Origin: Lachancea thermotolerans CBS 6340
Lineage: Eukaryota; Ascomycota; Saccharomycetes; Saccharomycetales; Saccharomycetaceae
Length of the DNA stretch: 64,000 bases
Reading direction: 5' to 3'
Assembly: GCF_000142805.1 (NCBI RefSeq)
Contig: NC_013081.1
Location: forward strand, 124,001 to 188,000
This document shows positions 35,757 to 45,383 of this stretch, piece by piece. The first letter of the stretch is position 1; each line of letters starts with the position of its first letter. The notes under the pieces are model-generated. The model was not told where the DNA came from and did no database searches. It saw only the letters and a program-made list of their open reading frames with translations. Position numbers and translations under genes: made by a program.

Positions 35757-38700
35757 CTAGGAGCTGTCCAACAAATAGTTGGTGGCCGCACCCAAGTCCC
35801 AATTGCAATGTTCCAGTGCCTTAGTGGCTTCTTCTGTGGTAAAGCCCATGCTTCCCAGCTCTTCAACTGCCAAAGATTTGGGTGTCGTTGCAATTCCACG
35901 GTTGACAGGGGCCGCAGGGGCTTCACGCGATGTTCTGACTGGGGTAGGTTGTTTTATCCGCGATGTTGCAGGCTGGGTGACAGAAACAGGCCCTTGGCCA
36001 GCGTTTCCAAACCCAGCAAATATCTCATCCCATTCATCTGCGCCCACGGTAGCAGCAGAGTTATCAGTACCTGCATGCTCCTCAGCCGCTGGTGCGCCAG
36101 TAAACCCACCTTGGTTGAGCTCTTCATCCAAGTCATTGTGATCAATAGTCTCAAATCCCTCGCTGTATTCATTTTCATTCAGATGATCAATAGCCTCTTC
36201 CTCTGGCGCAGCTTGCTCAAGGCCAGCAAACTCGTCATCAAAGTCTTCAGATGGCTTTTCTTTTGTAATTGACTTTTCCTCCTGAGTGTAAGCTCCCATA
36301 CTGGAAGGCTCGGCCTTTAGCGTACGTTCTGTGGAAGGATTAGCTTCTGTAGAAGGCTTCACACTAGCAGACTCTTGAGGAGCATGCTGTTCGGTTGCAG
36401 GCTTCGCGTTAGCGGCATTTTCCACAATAGCGCCTACAGCGGAAGGCTTGTCAGCGTCTGTTTTTTGTGCAGGAAAAACTGGCTCTTCAGCGGGCTTCGG
36501 CCCTTGTGCAGGTGCTGTTGCCTTGACTGAACTTGTGCCTTTTGTGGCAGTTGGTTTTGCAGCCGCTTGTTGAGCGCTGCCCTCTGCATCTTTGAATCCC
36601 TCGTCGTCATCACTCAGGGAACTGTCACTTTCGCTCTCGTTTATGTCAAGTTCTTGGATTGGAGGAAATTCCTCAGTGATAGCTTTCCCAGCTGACTCTG
36701 AAGGCTCCTCGTAGGACTCTTTTGTGGTATTTTTGAGAGTTTCAGCCTCTGACTCTTGATCCGACGACTTAGGAAGAGGACCTTGGTGCTCCTCTTGCTG
36801 TTTGGCACCATTCGCTTGCTCAGCCGACCATCCACCAGGCATGTTTCCCTCCACTGTTTCGGTAGTTTTAGCATTTTGAGCCTCGGCGGTTCGTGGAGCG
36901 TTTTCCCCTGGAGCCGCTAACGTTGCTAAGTCACCCTCAGCGTAGTCCCTCACTGACTGCGGGGCGTTGTTCATAACAGAAGATGTAACTGACTCTGTTC
37001 TAGGGATACCATATTCATTCAAATCGCCATCGAATCTGTCTGCAAGGGCTTGGGCCGCAGTTTCATCGTCGTTCGATCTGCGGTCTTCATCATCAATCTC
37101 TGTCTGCGAACCGACAGTTGGGACGTCTTTGTCGAAGACGTCCGATTCTTGCTTATCTTCGTCCTCTTGGGCGCCAAGTCTTGAATTGGTTACGCTCTCG
37201 TCAACAAACTTCGCAATGTGGTCTTGGTTAGACGAGAAACTGCGATGGTTTTTGGAGATCTCATCGCTGTCTTCAGGAAGCTCGCCCATAGCCAGTTTCA
37301 TCCTTCTCTCAGAAAGTTCCTGGACCTTTTGAGCATACTCAAACTGCTGTTTCTGTAATTCGTCTTCCGCTTTAGCAAAAGACTCTCTTTGCGCACTCAA
37401 GTCTTCAAACATACTCTGAAGCTTTGCAATTTCCTGGTGATAAATCTTTTCCTGTTCTTCAACTTGTCTAGATCTCTCTTGAACTTCTTGCTCACGGCGG
37501 CTAATCCCTGCATGCTGCTCCTCTAAGACCTGATGTCTTGAGTTGAGCTCGCCATGCTTGCTCTCAAGAGTAGACTTATAATCTTCGAGTTCCTTATGCT
37601 TTTGCTTGAAGATATCTAGGTGTTGTTCCAAACCTTGTATTTCGTTTTGTAGGTTTGTAGTAGTAATTTCACTAACTTCAAGCTGCCTAGAATTGACATC
37701 GACCATTGACCTCTCCTGCTTCACTTTTTGCTGCCTCTCATTGAGCTCTGCTTGCAAAGACGCTGCGATAGCGTTTAAGTTGCCTATCTTTTCTTTAAGC
37801 TGAGAGTTCGACTGCTCTGATTCTTGGAGCTGCTGCTGCAGTTCGGCTAATGAGCCTTGGACGGCGTGGTGATTAGCCTCAGCGACGGCAAGTTCCCGCT
37901 TCAGTTCCTCTGACTCCTGACGAGATTTCGTGAGAATACTTTCTAGCTGTTCGGTCTCACTTAGCTCTTTCTCGTAAGATCCACGCAATGTTGTCATTTT
38001 TGTTTCAATCGACGACTTCAAGTTATTAATGCGTTTCAGCTCTTGTTGAGCTCTTGTTTTTCTTTCATTAACTAAAGTTGCCTGGTTGGTCAAGGATCCA
38101 ACTTGATTGGACAAATTTGCCAACTCAGTTGTAGCCTGTGACAACTGTAATGAGGCATTGCCGTCATTTTGGCTGCTGATATTGAGAGAGGCTTGCCTCA
38201 AAGGTGGAGATGAAAAGTTAGGGACATTGGGGAGGGAAGAGGAATGGGAGCCTTGCTGGGGTTGTTGAGCTAGAGACCGGGAAGTAGGCTGCGCCGCAGT
38301 GTTTGTGGTCCTTGAAGCTTCGAATGCACCATTGGAAGCACTTTCCTCGTTTGGGAGACTTTGATTAGTCTGTATTGGAGATTGAAATTGCGGTGGTTGC
38401 TGGTGAGCTTGATATTGAGGCTGAGGCTGAGGCTGAGAAGCCTGATATTGGGATTGTTGCTGGGGAGTCTGATATTGAGGTTGCTGAGCAGCCTCGTATT
38501 GTGGGTTCAGAGGTTGTCTTGTTGTCTGTTGTGGCTCAAAGTGGCCAGCGTTCTGAGGGGTCGACTCAGCAGCCTCTTCCTTTATTATGCTTTGACCAAA
38601 TGTTGAGGAGGGTTGGAACTTTCTCATTCCGGTGGTAGAGCCAGCAGCAGGGGATTGTGGTACCCCCATAGAGTTGCCTGTTGGGTTTGATGGAGCGCGG

Positions 38701-39947
38701 ACGGGCGTAGGTTGAGGGGAGAAGGATTCGTTCAATGTCAGTAAGTCTCCTAGGGCACTCTGGTTGCGCTGAACTGTCTGCGGTGGGGCATTGAAAGAGG
38801 GCTTCGTGTCTCTTGAAGGAACAGCCGGTAAGGAAGCAGGTGCTTGTTGCTGAGCAGGAGGGTAAAGCCCCAATGCAGGAGAGCGAAGCAGCTGGTCAGG
38901 TACAACATCTGGTAACTCAATGCCAGTCTTTTTCTTTTGAATCAAAAACATCGCAATGGCAAATTCGAGTTTCGTAAATTCTGCATTGTTGTGGATATCA
39001 GCTAAGTCCCAGACCGAAGCAAGAGTGTCTTGGCTCAACCTCGAGGAAAGGAAAAACGGAACTAAAGTCTGCGAGCTTAATGTTCCCGCTTTCGATTTGT
39101 CTAAAGAGTCAAAAATAGCGTCAAACTGTTGCTTCTTTTCAAATGACAAAGTCCAGTCAGACGCTGCGTTGCTGAAGGTGCTGGAGGGGACTCGAACCAA
39201 AGAGGGCTGTCTCGATACAGGGGAGTTTACGGACAAACCAGTCGAGGAAGGGCTCAAAGACGACTGTGGAAGGTTTGAAGGGTTCACTGCTTCCCATAAA
39301 TATCCGGGGAGGCTATCTGGAACAGTTGCTAGGACAGGGTTGTTTGTCATGGCAAGCTGAATGAGGTGCATAGCCATGATAAATTCAGACTTATCCAAAG
39401 AGCCAGAGTTCTCTCTATCACACAAGTTCCAGATAGACCCTAGAGTAGCTGTGGGCAGTTTCGCCTTCAAGAAAATGTCTTTCGCCTTATCACCCGGCAG
39501 AATCGGGGCCCCATTGGTGGATCTGTCAAATAACTGAGAAAACTTGGCAATGTCGTAAGAGGAAACGGGAGGAATTGCGCCTGTATTGGAATTCCCAGTA
39601 CTTGTATTGGATAAACTCATCCCAGGCTTATTTAGAGAGGCTAGTTTGGAAGGCGGTTTCTGAAATAGGTCAGCGGAGACCGTCAGGGAGGGATTTGATT
39701 GCAAGTGACCGATAATTCTCAAAGCCGCACTGAATTGAGACAGATTCAGAAATCCCTGGTTTCCGTTATCACAGATTGCCCATATTTGAGACAAGAGCTG
39801 CGCGTTCAGTCCAGATTGGTTGAATAGATGCTTAACCGATTCGCCGGTGACGATACCTAGATCCTCAGGATCCAGTTTGCGGAAGTGCTGCCCATAAACT
39901 TCCTGCTCCTGGGCCGAAAGTGGGGTTTTGAATGTGACCGAGGCCAT
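35757..39947 (-). CDS. EDE1: Endocytic scaffold Ede1 (Eps15-like)
   Basis: I start at the ATG of 39945-39947 (MASVTFKTPLSAQEQ), because S. cerevisiae Ede1 begins MASITFRTPLSSQEQ; an in-frame ATG nine codons upstream is less likely. The protein is 1396 aa (1381 in S. cerevisiae). Three EH domains lie at about 5-100, 125-215 and 265-355, the second with a good EF-hand loop (DRENSGSLDKSEF); they bind NPF motifs of endocytic adaptors. A Pro/Gln-rich stretch (about 370-600, with Gln-Tyr repeats) and a long coiled coil (about 620-890) follow. The last about 40 residues (TPKSLAVEELGSMGFTTEE) form a UBA domain that binds ubiquitin. It corresponds to YBL047C, after MOH1 (YBL049W). Confidence 0.96.
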   Translation of the reverse strand: MASVTFKTPLSAQEQEVYGQHFRKLDPEDLGIVTGESVKHLFNQSGLNAQLLSQIWAICDNGNQGFLNLSQFSAALRIIGHLQSNPSLTVSADLFQKPPSKLASLNKPGMSLSNTSTGNSNTGAIPPVSSYDIAKFSQLFDRSTNGAPILPGDKAKDIFLKAKLPTATLGSIWNLCDRENSGSLDKSEFIMAMHLIQLAMTNNPVLATVPDSLPGYLWEAVNPSNLPQSSLSPSSTGLSVNSPVSRQPSLVRVPSSTFSNAASDWTLSFEKKQQFDAIFDSLDKSKAGTLSSQTLVPFFLSSRLSQDTLASVWDLADIHNNAEFTKLEFAIAMFLIQKKKTGIELPDVVPDQLLRSPALGLYPPAQQQAPASLPAVPSRDTKPSFNAPPQTVQRNQSALGDLLTLNESFSPQPTPVRAPSNPTGNSMGVPQSPAAGSTTGMRKFQPSSTFGQSIIKEEAAESTPQNAGHFEPQQTTRQPLNPQYEAAQQPQYQTPQQQSQYQASQPQPQPQYQAHQQPPQFQSPIQTNQSLPNEESASNGAFEASRTTNTAAQPTSRSLAQQPQQGSHSSSLPNVPNFSSPPLRQASLNISSQNDGNASLQLSQATTELANLSNQVGSLTNQATLVNERKTRAQQELKRINNLKSSIETKMTTLRGSYEKELSETEQLESILTKSRQESEELKRELAVAEANHHAVQGSLAELQQQLQESEQSNSQLKEKIGNLNAIAASLQAELNERQQKVKQERSMVDVNSRQLEVSEITTTNLQNEIQGLEQHLDIFKQKHKELEDYKSTLESKHGELNSRHQVLEEQHAGISRREQEVQERSRQVEEQEKIYHQEIAKLQSMFEDLSAQRESFAKAEDELQKQQFEYAQKVQELSERRMKLAMGELPEDSDEISKNHRSFSSNQDHIAKFVDESVTNSRLGAQEDEDKQESDVFDKDVPTVGSQTEIDDEDRRSNDDETAAQALADRFDGDLNEYGIPRTESVTSSVMNNAPQSVRDYAEGDLATLAAPGENAPRTAEAQNAKTTETVEGNMPGGWSAEQANGAKQQEEHQGPLPKSSDQESEAETLKNTTKESYEEPSESAGKAITEEFPPIQELDINESESDSSLSDDDEGFKDAEGSAQQAAAKPTATKGTSSVKATAPAQGPKPAEEPVFPAQKTDADKPSAVGAIVENAANAKPATEQHAPQESASVKPSTEANPSTERTLKAEPSSMGAYTQEEKSITKEKPSEDFDDEFAGLEQAAPEEEAIDHLNENEYSEGFETIDHNDLDEELNQGGFTGAPAAEEHAGTDNSAATVGADEWDEIFAGFGNAGQGPVSVTQPATSRIKQPTPVRTSREAPAAPVNRGIATTPKSLAVEELGSMGFTTEEATKALEHCNWDLGAATNYLLDSS

Positions 39948-40800
39948 CTCGATACAATACGAATAGCCGACCAAAAGTTACTTTGCAGATATGAGGAGCT
40001 GAAAGATATGAAAGGATATTCTCTCATCTATGAAAGTTACCTCCGAAAAGGGGTGGTACGCTCCTTTGATACGAAATCATGATACCAATTATCATTCTGT
40101 ACCAGCCTGGCACCAATCCGTGTTGACGACGTTTCTAAAGATGCCTTGCTTGAAAATGTCCAGTAGCTACTTGCACTTGTAGGCTTTAAAACCCATTTAA
40201 GCTTCTCTTGAAGATGTACTTTCATTTTAAAATGACGCCTACTCGCAAAACCAACCAATAATAGAGCGATGATCTTGACCAGTTTTCAATACTTCTGCAT
40301 TCCCCTGCCTGTTTTACAGTGACCAACAGTTATTTACTGATTCCTGGTATGATCATACGCATCGAAACTTAGAAGGTGGTCGATCGCTTTAATGTTTTGT
40401 TTTACGTACCTGTCATTCAACAATCAGTATGTGAAAATTAAAGTTGTTCCAAACGTGTTAAAAAGTTAAGATATAAGCAATCAACCTTCAGAGTTTAAGG
40501 CATGAGGCTCATCCGGTGTGAGATATGAGTCGTTAGGTTTACAGCATGATTACAAGGGAAATATCAGCCAATTGAGAAACCTATCAAGAAATCAATCACA
40601 ACAAATAGGGCTGATCCAAAGGTTTATATAGGGAAACATCTAACAAGGATCTGTAGAAAGCCTAGCAAATTACCATTAAGCTTAACAGTGTTTAATACCA
40701 GCCGCTTATCAAAGGTTGAAGTTTGATATAATATGTAAAGGGCAAATAAAGGCAAAGACAACTATATGTTAATGTCGTCATGAATATTCTTCTGAAATAA
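39948..40800. other. AT-rich spacer between EDE1 and tRNA-Ser
   Basis: About 850 bases, notably AT-rich, upstream of the tRNA gene. Such sites are common landing places for yeast LTR elements, but I cannot identify convincing LTR ends or a target duplication, so none is claimed. No reading frame of note occurs. Confidence 0.45.
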
Positions 40801-40882
40801 GGCAATTTGGCCGAGTGGTTAAGGCGTAAGATTAGAAATCTTTTGGGCTCTGCCCGCGCAGGTTCGAATCCTGCAGTTGTCG
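40801..40882 (+). tRNA. tS(AGA): tRNA-Ser (anticodon AGA)
   Basis: The 82-base gene folds as a type II tRNA with a long variable arm. The A box is TGGCCGAGTGG and the B box GGTTCGAATCC. The acceptor stem pairs GGCAAT(T) with the 3' strand ending GTTGTCG. The anticodon AGA is at 40834-40836. It differs from S. cerevisiae tRNA-Ser(AGA) at only a few bases as I recall that sequence. No intron interrupts the anticodon loop. A T-run (ATTTCTTTTT) follows as a Pol III terminator. Confidence 0.96.
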
Positions 40883-41163
40883 TTATTTCTTTTTGAGTTT
40901 TTTATGTGAAGCAGTGTCGAAAACACGGTCAGTTAATTTGGCTCTCGAAAGATCTCGAGAATCCGAAAACTTAGAGGAATTGTGCCATGGCGCTCTTTTT
41001 TTGTAAGCACTGTTGGCTAAGGCTTTCAACTTTGTCAAAGTTAAACATTTAGTCACGTGTACAATTCTTCATATCCAAGTTAGCAACAATAACGATGAGT
41101 GAACCTTAGCGGTTTGAATACGAATGCTCGACGGCGGAGACTGGCTGCCCTGGTTCGCTAGCT
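40883..41163. promoter_or_regulatory. tRNA terminator and promoter of the VanZ-like gene
   Basis: A T-rich Pol III terminator (about 40887-40901) directly follows the tRNA. A CACGTG (41054-41059) lies about 105 bases before the next ATG. Confidence 0.4.
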
Positions 41164-41550
41164 ATGCCTCTTATAAACAAGAAATACTTTAGTACATTGT
41201 TAGCGTCCTCTGTGTTGGCCCTCTTCTTAGGGCTCACCACCGACTCTAAACTCACATACTTTACGTCGGACCACGACAAGGCTGCGCACTTCGTCGTGTT
41301 CTTTCTAGAGTCATGGCTTTTCACTAAGTCGCTTATCCCGAGAAGAATAAAGTTGTTGTCGCATACTGTTGATAAGTACATACTGAGCCTGCTTGTGTGC
41401 GCCGTTGGCGCCGGCGTGGGCAGCGAATTTGCGCAAGCGGTTTTGTCGCGCGGGCGCCGACAATTTGATTCCCTGGATATTGTTTGCAACGTCTGCGGCG
41501 GGACGCTAGGAGTGGCTGTAGCTGGTCACGCAGAATTCCTATGGCGTTAA
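41164..41550 (+). CDS. YJR112W-A: VanZ-like small membrane protein (YJR112W-A orthologue)
   Basis: The product is 128 aa with three to four hydrophobic segments and the VanZ-like motif DKAAHFVVFF in the first third, followed by a glycine-rich helix (CAVGAGVGSEFAQ) and RRQFDSLDIVCNVCGG. VanZ-like proteins are small membrane proteins of unknown function in fungi. Its place between NNF1 and RSM7 (with EDE1 and the tRNA interleaved from the other track) corresponds to S. cerevisiae YJR112W-A. As I recall, that S. cerevisiae gene is spliced, whereas here the frame is continuous from a good ATG and no 5' exon is needed. It converges on RSM7 with 55 bases between. Confidence 0.8.
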   Translation: MPLINKKYFSTLLASSVLALFLGLTTDSKLTYFTSDHDKAAHFVVFFLESWLFTKSLIPRRIKLLSHTVDKYILSLLVCAVGAGVGSEFAQAVLSRGRRQFDSLDIVCNVCGGTLGVAVAGHAEFLWR

Positions 41551-41605
41551 TTTCGTTTAGTTATGTACAAGTATGTCCTCAGAAAATGCTAGCAGGCGCC
41601 TTTTC

Positions 41606-42409
41606 TCACTTCAGCTTGATGTACGCTCTGTGTGCTATCGCGGTCTTGTGCATCTGGTCGCGCTTATCAAAGCCGGAGCTGTTGCCCTTAAACACCGATA
41701 TCAGTTCTTCTCCAAGACGCACGGCAAAATCACTCGACACTCTTTTGTTTGCGCCCTCCATGATCCATTTCCACGCCATCCTGTTTCTCTGCCTAGCGTT
41801 CAGTGGCACAGGAATCACGGCAGCCTTGGCGACACCAGTCTTGAATGTCTTGACCACCATCATAGGCGCTAAGTCGTCGAGAGCCTTTTTGAGCAACTGG
41901 ATGGGGTCTTGACGCGTGTAACAGAAAACGAGGTACAAGGCGCGTGACAAAGTCTTCTCCGCACGCTGCTTCTTCCCATGGCGCATGATCATGTTCGTGA
42001 CGTGCTGCAGCGTCTCGTCTTGACGCTCGGGCAAAGGTACAGTTTTGAGCACCTCCCACTCCGCGATCTGCTCTTCGGAAGGTTCAAACGTCTTCTTCGC
42101 ATTTAGTGCTTCTTCCAAAAGGTTGACCTTCGATTGTCCTGGCCCTGCCAACGACGATTCGGGCAAATATGGCTGTTCTGTGAACTCGGATCTAAGTGAT
42201 TCAATAGCCTCCAACCAGGAATTAATTTCTGTGTCTGGAAGTGAGCTTCTGTCTTCACTGGCCTTCTCTGCTGTGCGCTGATCCACGGTACCACTTTGGA
42301 ACCTAATGCAGTTGGGTAGTTCACAATGCCTCACCGCCACGCAACTTGCAGGCAAACGGGGGCCATTCTTCCATAGAGCAGGGCTTAGCTGCCTTCTTAA
42401 AGCAAACAT
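41606..42409 (-). CDS. RSM7: Mitochondrial small-subunit ribosomal protein uS7m (Rsm7)
   Basis: From the first ATG (42407-42409) the product is 267 aa (247 in S. cerevisiae); a TTG lies four codons upstream but is not a plausible start. The first about 40 residues are basic with Ser/Arg, fitting a mitochondrial presequence ([14 protein letters not shown]). The C-terminal about 150 residues form the S7 fold: [20 protein letters not shown], then [20 protein letters not shown], which contacts the decoding-region rRNA. It corresponds to YJR113C. The promoter toward PSY4 is a 243-base divergent spacer. Confidence 0.95.
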   Translation of the reverse strand: MFALRRQLSPALWKNGPRLPASCVAVRHCELPNCIRFQSGTVDQRTAEKASEDRSSLPDTEINSWLEAIESLRSEFTEQPYLPESSLAGPGQSKVNLLEEALNAKKTFEPSEEQIAEWEVLKTVPLPERQDETLQHVTNMIMRHGKKQRAEKTLSRALYLVFCYTRQDPIQLLKKALDDLAPMMVVKTFKTGVAKAAVIPVPLNARQRNRMAWKWIMEGANKRVSSDFAVRLGEELISVFKGNSSGFDKRDQMHKTAIAHRAYIKLK

Positions 42410-42652
42410 GGCAACTTCCAAATACCTCTAACTGCCTGCCAAAGCGTTATAGAATACACTTGGACTCGCTCCATAAGCAAATTTTTTAGTTCTCCTGCCT
42501 TTCAGTTGCAATCAAAGTCACATGACATCCATCTTAGTTTATGAAGGCCTGTAAAATAAGCTGGAGTTAAAACTCATCATCTTAATCAAAAGATCGTAAG
42601 AGCCAAAACCAGATCTTGGAAAGGCACTTGCGACATTTGGTTATTGCCCGGG

Positions 42653-43789
42653 ATGATGGGAATAAGGTCCGATTTTTTGTACCAAAGCCTGACGCTGATG
42701 GTTGTTGAAAAGGACGCGTCAGTGCTACGAAAGGTTGAGCCACAGCAACTGATACCCGAACTACTAGTACACATGACTGACACGATCCCACATGAGATAT
42801 TTCAGACCGGCTCCGATACAGAGTCTTTGGTAGCACGCCTCAAGTTCATGGGTGAGCACCTAACTTCGCAATTCGCGAACAACCATGTGTATCCATTCAC
42901 TATGCATCGCATATGCGAGGTATGTTTTCACCCACTGAAGTACTTTAAGACGCACGAGCTAGGAAAGTTTGTTAACGCTTTGGAAAAGTGCTGCTTGGTG
43001 AGTAGCCCCCTTGAAGAGGAGAGCGAGACAGCGTGCGAGGACGTTAGTGACGCCGGGAATGTATCGCTATCCAAAATACCTTGGGTAACGCAGGTTGATG
43101 AAAAGGACCTCGCCTCGTTTTTGCGTGAGATTGAGGCCACTGTCAGCGCCAATTTTGGTTACGAGCAAGATGATGATGAAGGCGAAGAAGGCGACGGATT
43201 GGATATTAGCCGTAACAGCGACGTACAGCACAACTTGCTCGACGACGATGACGACGACGACGACGAAGATGACGAAGATTACAGTGATGATCTAAACGAT
43301 GAAGAAGATGCTGGGAGTGGTGGCGGTGAGGATGAGGAAATTATAGTCGAAGAACAGATTGAGGAAGATGAGAGTTACAGTGACGATGAGACAAGCAACG
43401 GCAGCAACGAGCATCGCGGTGAAATTGAAGGTGCAGGCGCCATCGACGAAGGAGAAACTACGAGCGAGGACGAGGATACAGAGACATCCGATGCACTGCG
43501 AAAAAGGAAGACGACCGAGCTAGATGATTTTGGTGAAAGAGACAGCGAAGTTTTTCCTGTTAATACAACACCAAAGAAAAAAAAGCATGGGCTGGCAGGT
43601 GATGCATCATTGGCCGAGTCTCCCTTGTTTGCACAGGGAACTGCAGTACAAAGTAAAAGTGTGGAACATCAGGTATCGGTGCTGATCTCGCCAAGCACTG
43701 CCATACCGCCTCAACCCGATAAAGTAGCGGCTGTTACAGATGATGGCAATGAGACTAGCCCTTTGAGCTATAAGAGCTCGAGACGTTAG
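42653..43789 (+). CDS. PSY4: PP4 phosphatase regulatory subunit Psy4 (PPP4R2 family)
   Basis: The frame has two adjacent ATGs (42653 and 42656); the first gives 378 aa (441 in S. cerevisiae). The N-terminal about 160 residues match PPP4R2: LYQSLTLMVVEKDASVL, TDTIPHEIF and NHVYPFTMHRICEVCFHPLKYF. The rest is an acidic, disordered tail with a run of eight aspartates (43246-43269 in the DNA). A late basic KKKKH motif may be a nuclear localisation signal. Psy4 with Psy2 and catalytic Pph3 forms the nuclear PP4 complex that dephosphorylates gamma-H2A and Rad53 in recovery from DNA damage. It corresponds to YBL046W, between EDE1 and COR1. Confidence 0.92.
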   Translation: MMGIRSDFLYQSLTLMVVEKDASVLRKVEPQQLIPELLVHMTDTIPHEIFQTGSDTESLVARLKFMGEHLTSQFANNHVYPFTMHRICEVCFHPLKYFKTHELGKFVNALEKCCLVSSPLEEESETACEDVSDAGNVSLSKIPWVTQVDEKDLASFLREIEATVSANFGYEQDDDEGEEGDGLDISRNSDVQHNLLDDDDDDDDEDDEDYSDDLNDEEDAGSGGGEDEEIIVEEQIEEDESYSDDETSNGSNEHRGEIEGAGAIDEGETTSEDEDTETSDALRKRKTTELDDFGERDSEVFPVNTTPKKKKHGLAGDASLAESPLFAQGTAVQSKSVEHQVSVLISPSTAIPPQPDKVAAVTDDGNETSPLSYKSSRR

Positions 43790-44036
43790 TATACTATGCA
43801 TTCCTCTCACGAAGCAAGCTACAGAAAGGCAAATTTATATGGTTTAGGTCTGCTTAAGTTTTGTATTTCAAGTTATAATAAATAACAGTAGTAATATCTC
43901 AGTTGTACTGATGAATATAGATATTGAGTGGGAAGTGTAGGTGATTCCGTCTTCTTTCATGAATTCATAATAAATTTATGACCGGCTCTGGTTCTTGATT
44001 CCACGGCCAGTGAGTTTTTAGGGATGCTATATTTGA

Positions 44037-45383
44037 TCACCATCTCATCATGCTCATATCGTTTCTGAGTCTCATGTAGTCGAGTAGACCCTCAATCTTA
44101 CCGGTACCGGCAATAGCGATGTCCTGGTCCCACAATCTGTCAGAGGCCCAGGCCTTGACGTCCTTGACGGTAATGTTGTCGATCTTCTCGAAAACGCGAG
44201 TCAAATCTGGCGCGGCGCCCAGAGCCAAAGTCTCAGCACCCAGGGAGTGAGCGAGCTTGACACTGTCGGCGGCGACAGAGCCTAGTTGCAGCTTCAGCAG
44301 GGACTTAGCACGGGCAACCTCCTGCTCAGTAACAGAGATAGACAGTCTGTTCCACTGCTTCAAGGTGAAGTGGGTGAGGTCGTCAATTTGGTGAATGTTG
44401 GAGGTCTCCGCAGAGAAACCCCATAGACCGGCGTCCTTGTAAGACAAAGAGTAGTGGTCGAAGGAGTCGCACAAGTGGTATTCCTGAACTTCGTCGATCA
44501 ACTTGACACCCTGGAGTCTAGAGGCAGGCTCGGCCTCGGCGTAAGAGCCGAAGACTTGAGCAGCGACCTTGGCGACGTAGTAGTTTGGAGAAGTGACAGG
44601 CTCACCTTCTGCAGCAATGGCAATCCAGGCCTTGGGCAGGGTGTCGTCTCTCAATCTGACTTCAGAGCCCAAGAACGAAGACTTCTTCTTTTCGACGGGC
44701 TTGTCACCGGACTGCAAAGAAATCTGGGACTCGACAGCCTTGACGAGCTCATCGTGGGCGACGTTGCCAGAGCCCACAATCACAGCGTTGGAGTTGTGGA
44801 AGTGGTAGCGGGCGTGGGTCTGCAGGTCGGCCTTCTCCAAGGCCTCGATAGACTCGACGGTACCTCTGACGGGTAGGCCCAAAGGAGTGTTTTGGAAGGC
44901 GGTGGCGTGCAGGTGCTCCAAGACGCGACCAGGGTGGTTGCTAGCCTCGAACGCGGCAACCTCTTTGGCAGTCTTGGCCAAGGCCCCGGCAGTGGCAGCA
45001 TCGGAGGAGGATTCCAAGGCGGCGGAGATGTGGGACTGCAGGAGGTCTAGTGGCTTGGAGACAGCGCCCGAGCCGGCTGCGAAGGAGGCAACGTAGGACT
45101 GGTAGTCTCTGGCTGTCTTAGTGGAGAGCTGGATGCCGGCCTTGGCAGCCTGCTGCGCGCCCTCAGAGTGGAACAAGTGGGCCAAAACGTTGGAGACACC
45201 GTTGTTGTAGGGGTTTTCGGAGGCAGAGCCGCTGCCGAAGACCACACCGACGGTGGCCGCGGCGGACTGCTCGTTGGTGAGCGTGGCGACCTTGATGCCG
45301 TTGGACAACTCGGTCACTACTGGCTTGCTGGCGGGGGTCACAAGCCCTCTCTTGAAAACGGATCTGGTGGCAGATCTAAGCAT
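44037..45383 (-). CDS. COR1: Ubiquinol-cytochrome c reductase core subunit 1
   Basis: The product is 448 aa (457 in S. cerevisiae). The N-terminus MLRSATRSVFKRGLVTP is a mitochondrial presequence. The rest is two M16 (pitrilysin-like) domains. The zinc motif HxxEH of mitochondrial processing peptidase is degenerate here (LAHLFHSEGAQQ), as in yeast Cor1, so the protein is structural rather than a protease. It supports the matrix side of respiratory complex III with Qcr2. It corresponds to YBL045C, next to PSY4. Codons are highly biased (abundant protein). A Hap2/3/4 site lies upstream. Confidence 0.97.
   Translation of the reverse strand: MLRSATRSVFKRGLVTPASKPVVTELSNGIKVATLTNEQSAAATVGVVFGSGSASENPYNNGVSNVLAHLFHSEGAQQAAKAGIQLSTKTARDYQSYVASFAAGSGAVSKPLDLLQSHISAALESSSDAATAGALAKTAKEVAAFEASNHPGRVLEHLHATAFQNTPLGLPVRGTVESIEALEKADLQTHARYHFHNSNAVIVGSGNVAHDELVKAVESQISLQSGDKPVEKKKSSFLGSEVRLRDDTLPKAWIAIAAEGEPVTSPNYYVAKVAAQVFGSYAEAEPASRLQGVKLIDEVQEYHLCDSFDHYSLSYKDAGLWGFSAETSNIHQIDDLTHFTLKQWNRLSISVTEQEVARAKSLLKLQLGSVAADSVKLAHSLGAETLALGAAPDLTRVFEKIDNITVKDVKAWASDRLWDQDIAIAGTGKIEGLLDYMRLRNDMSMMRW

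Noticed and set aside
39948-40800. Possible old LTR relic upstream of tRNA-Ser
   Set aside because: AT-rich and in a favoured insertion zone, but I could not find paired terminal bases, a target duplication or internal parts, so no element is named.
39948-40800. Possible point centromere
   Set aside because: AT-rich, but no CDEI and CDEIII (TTCCGAA core) pair with correct spacing was seen.
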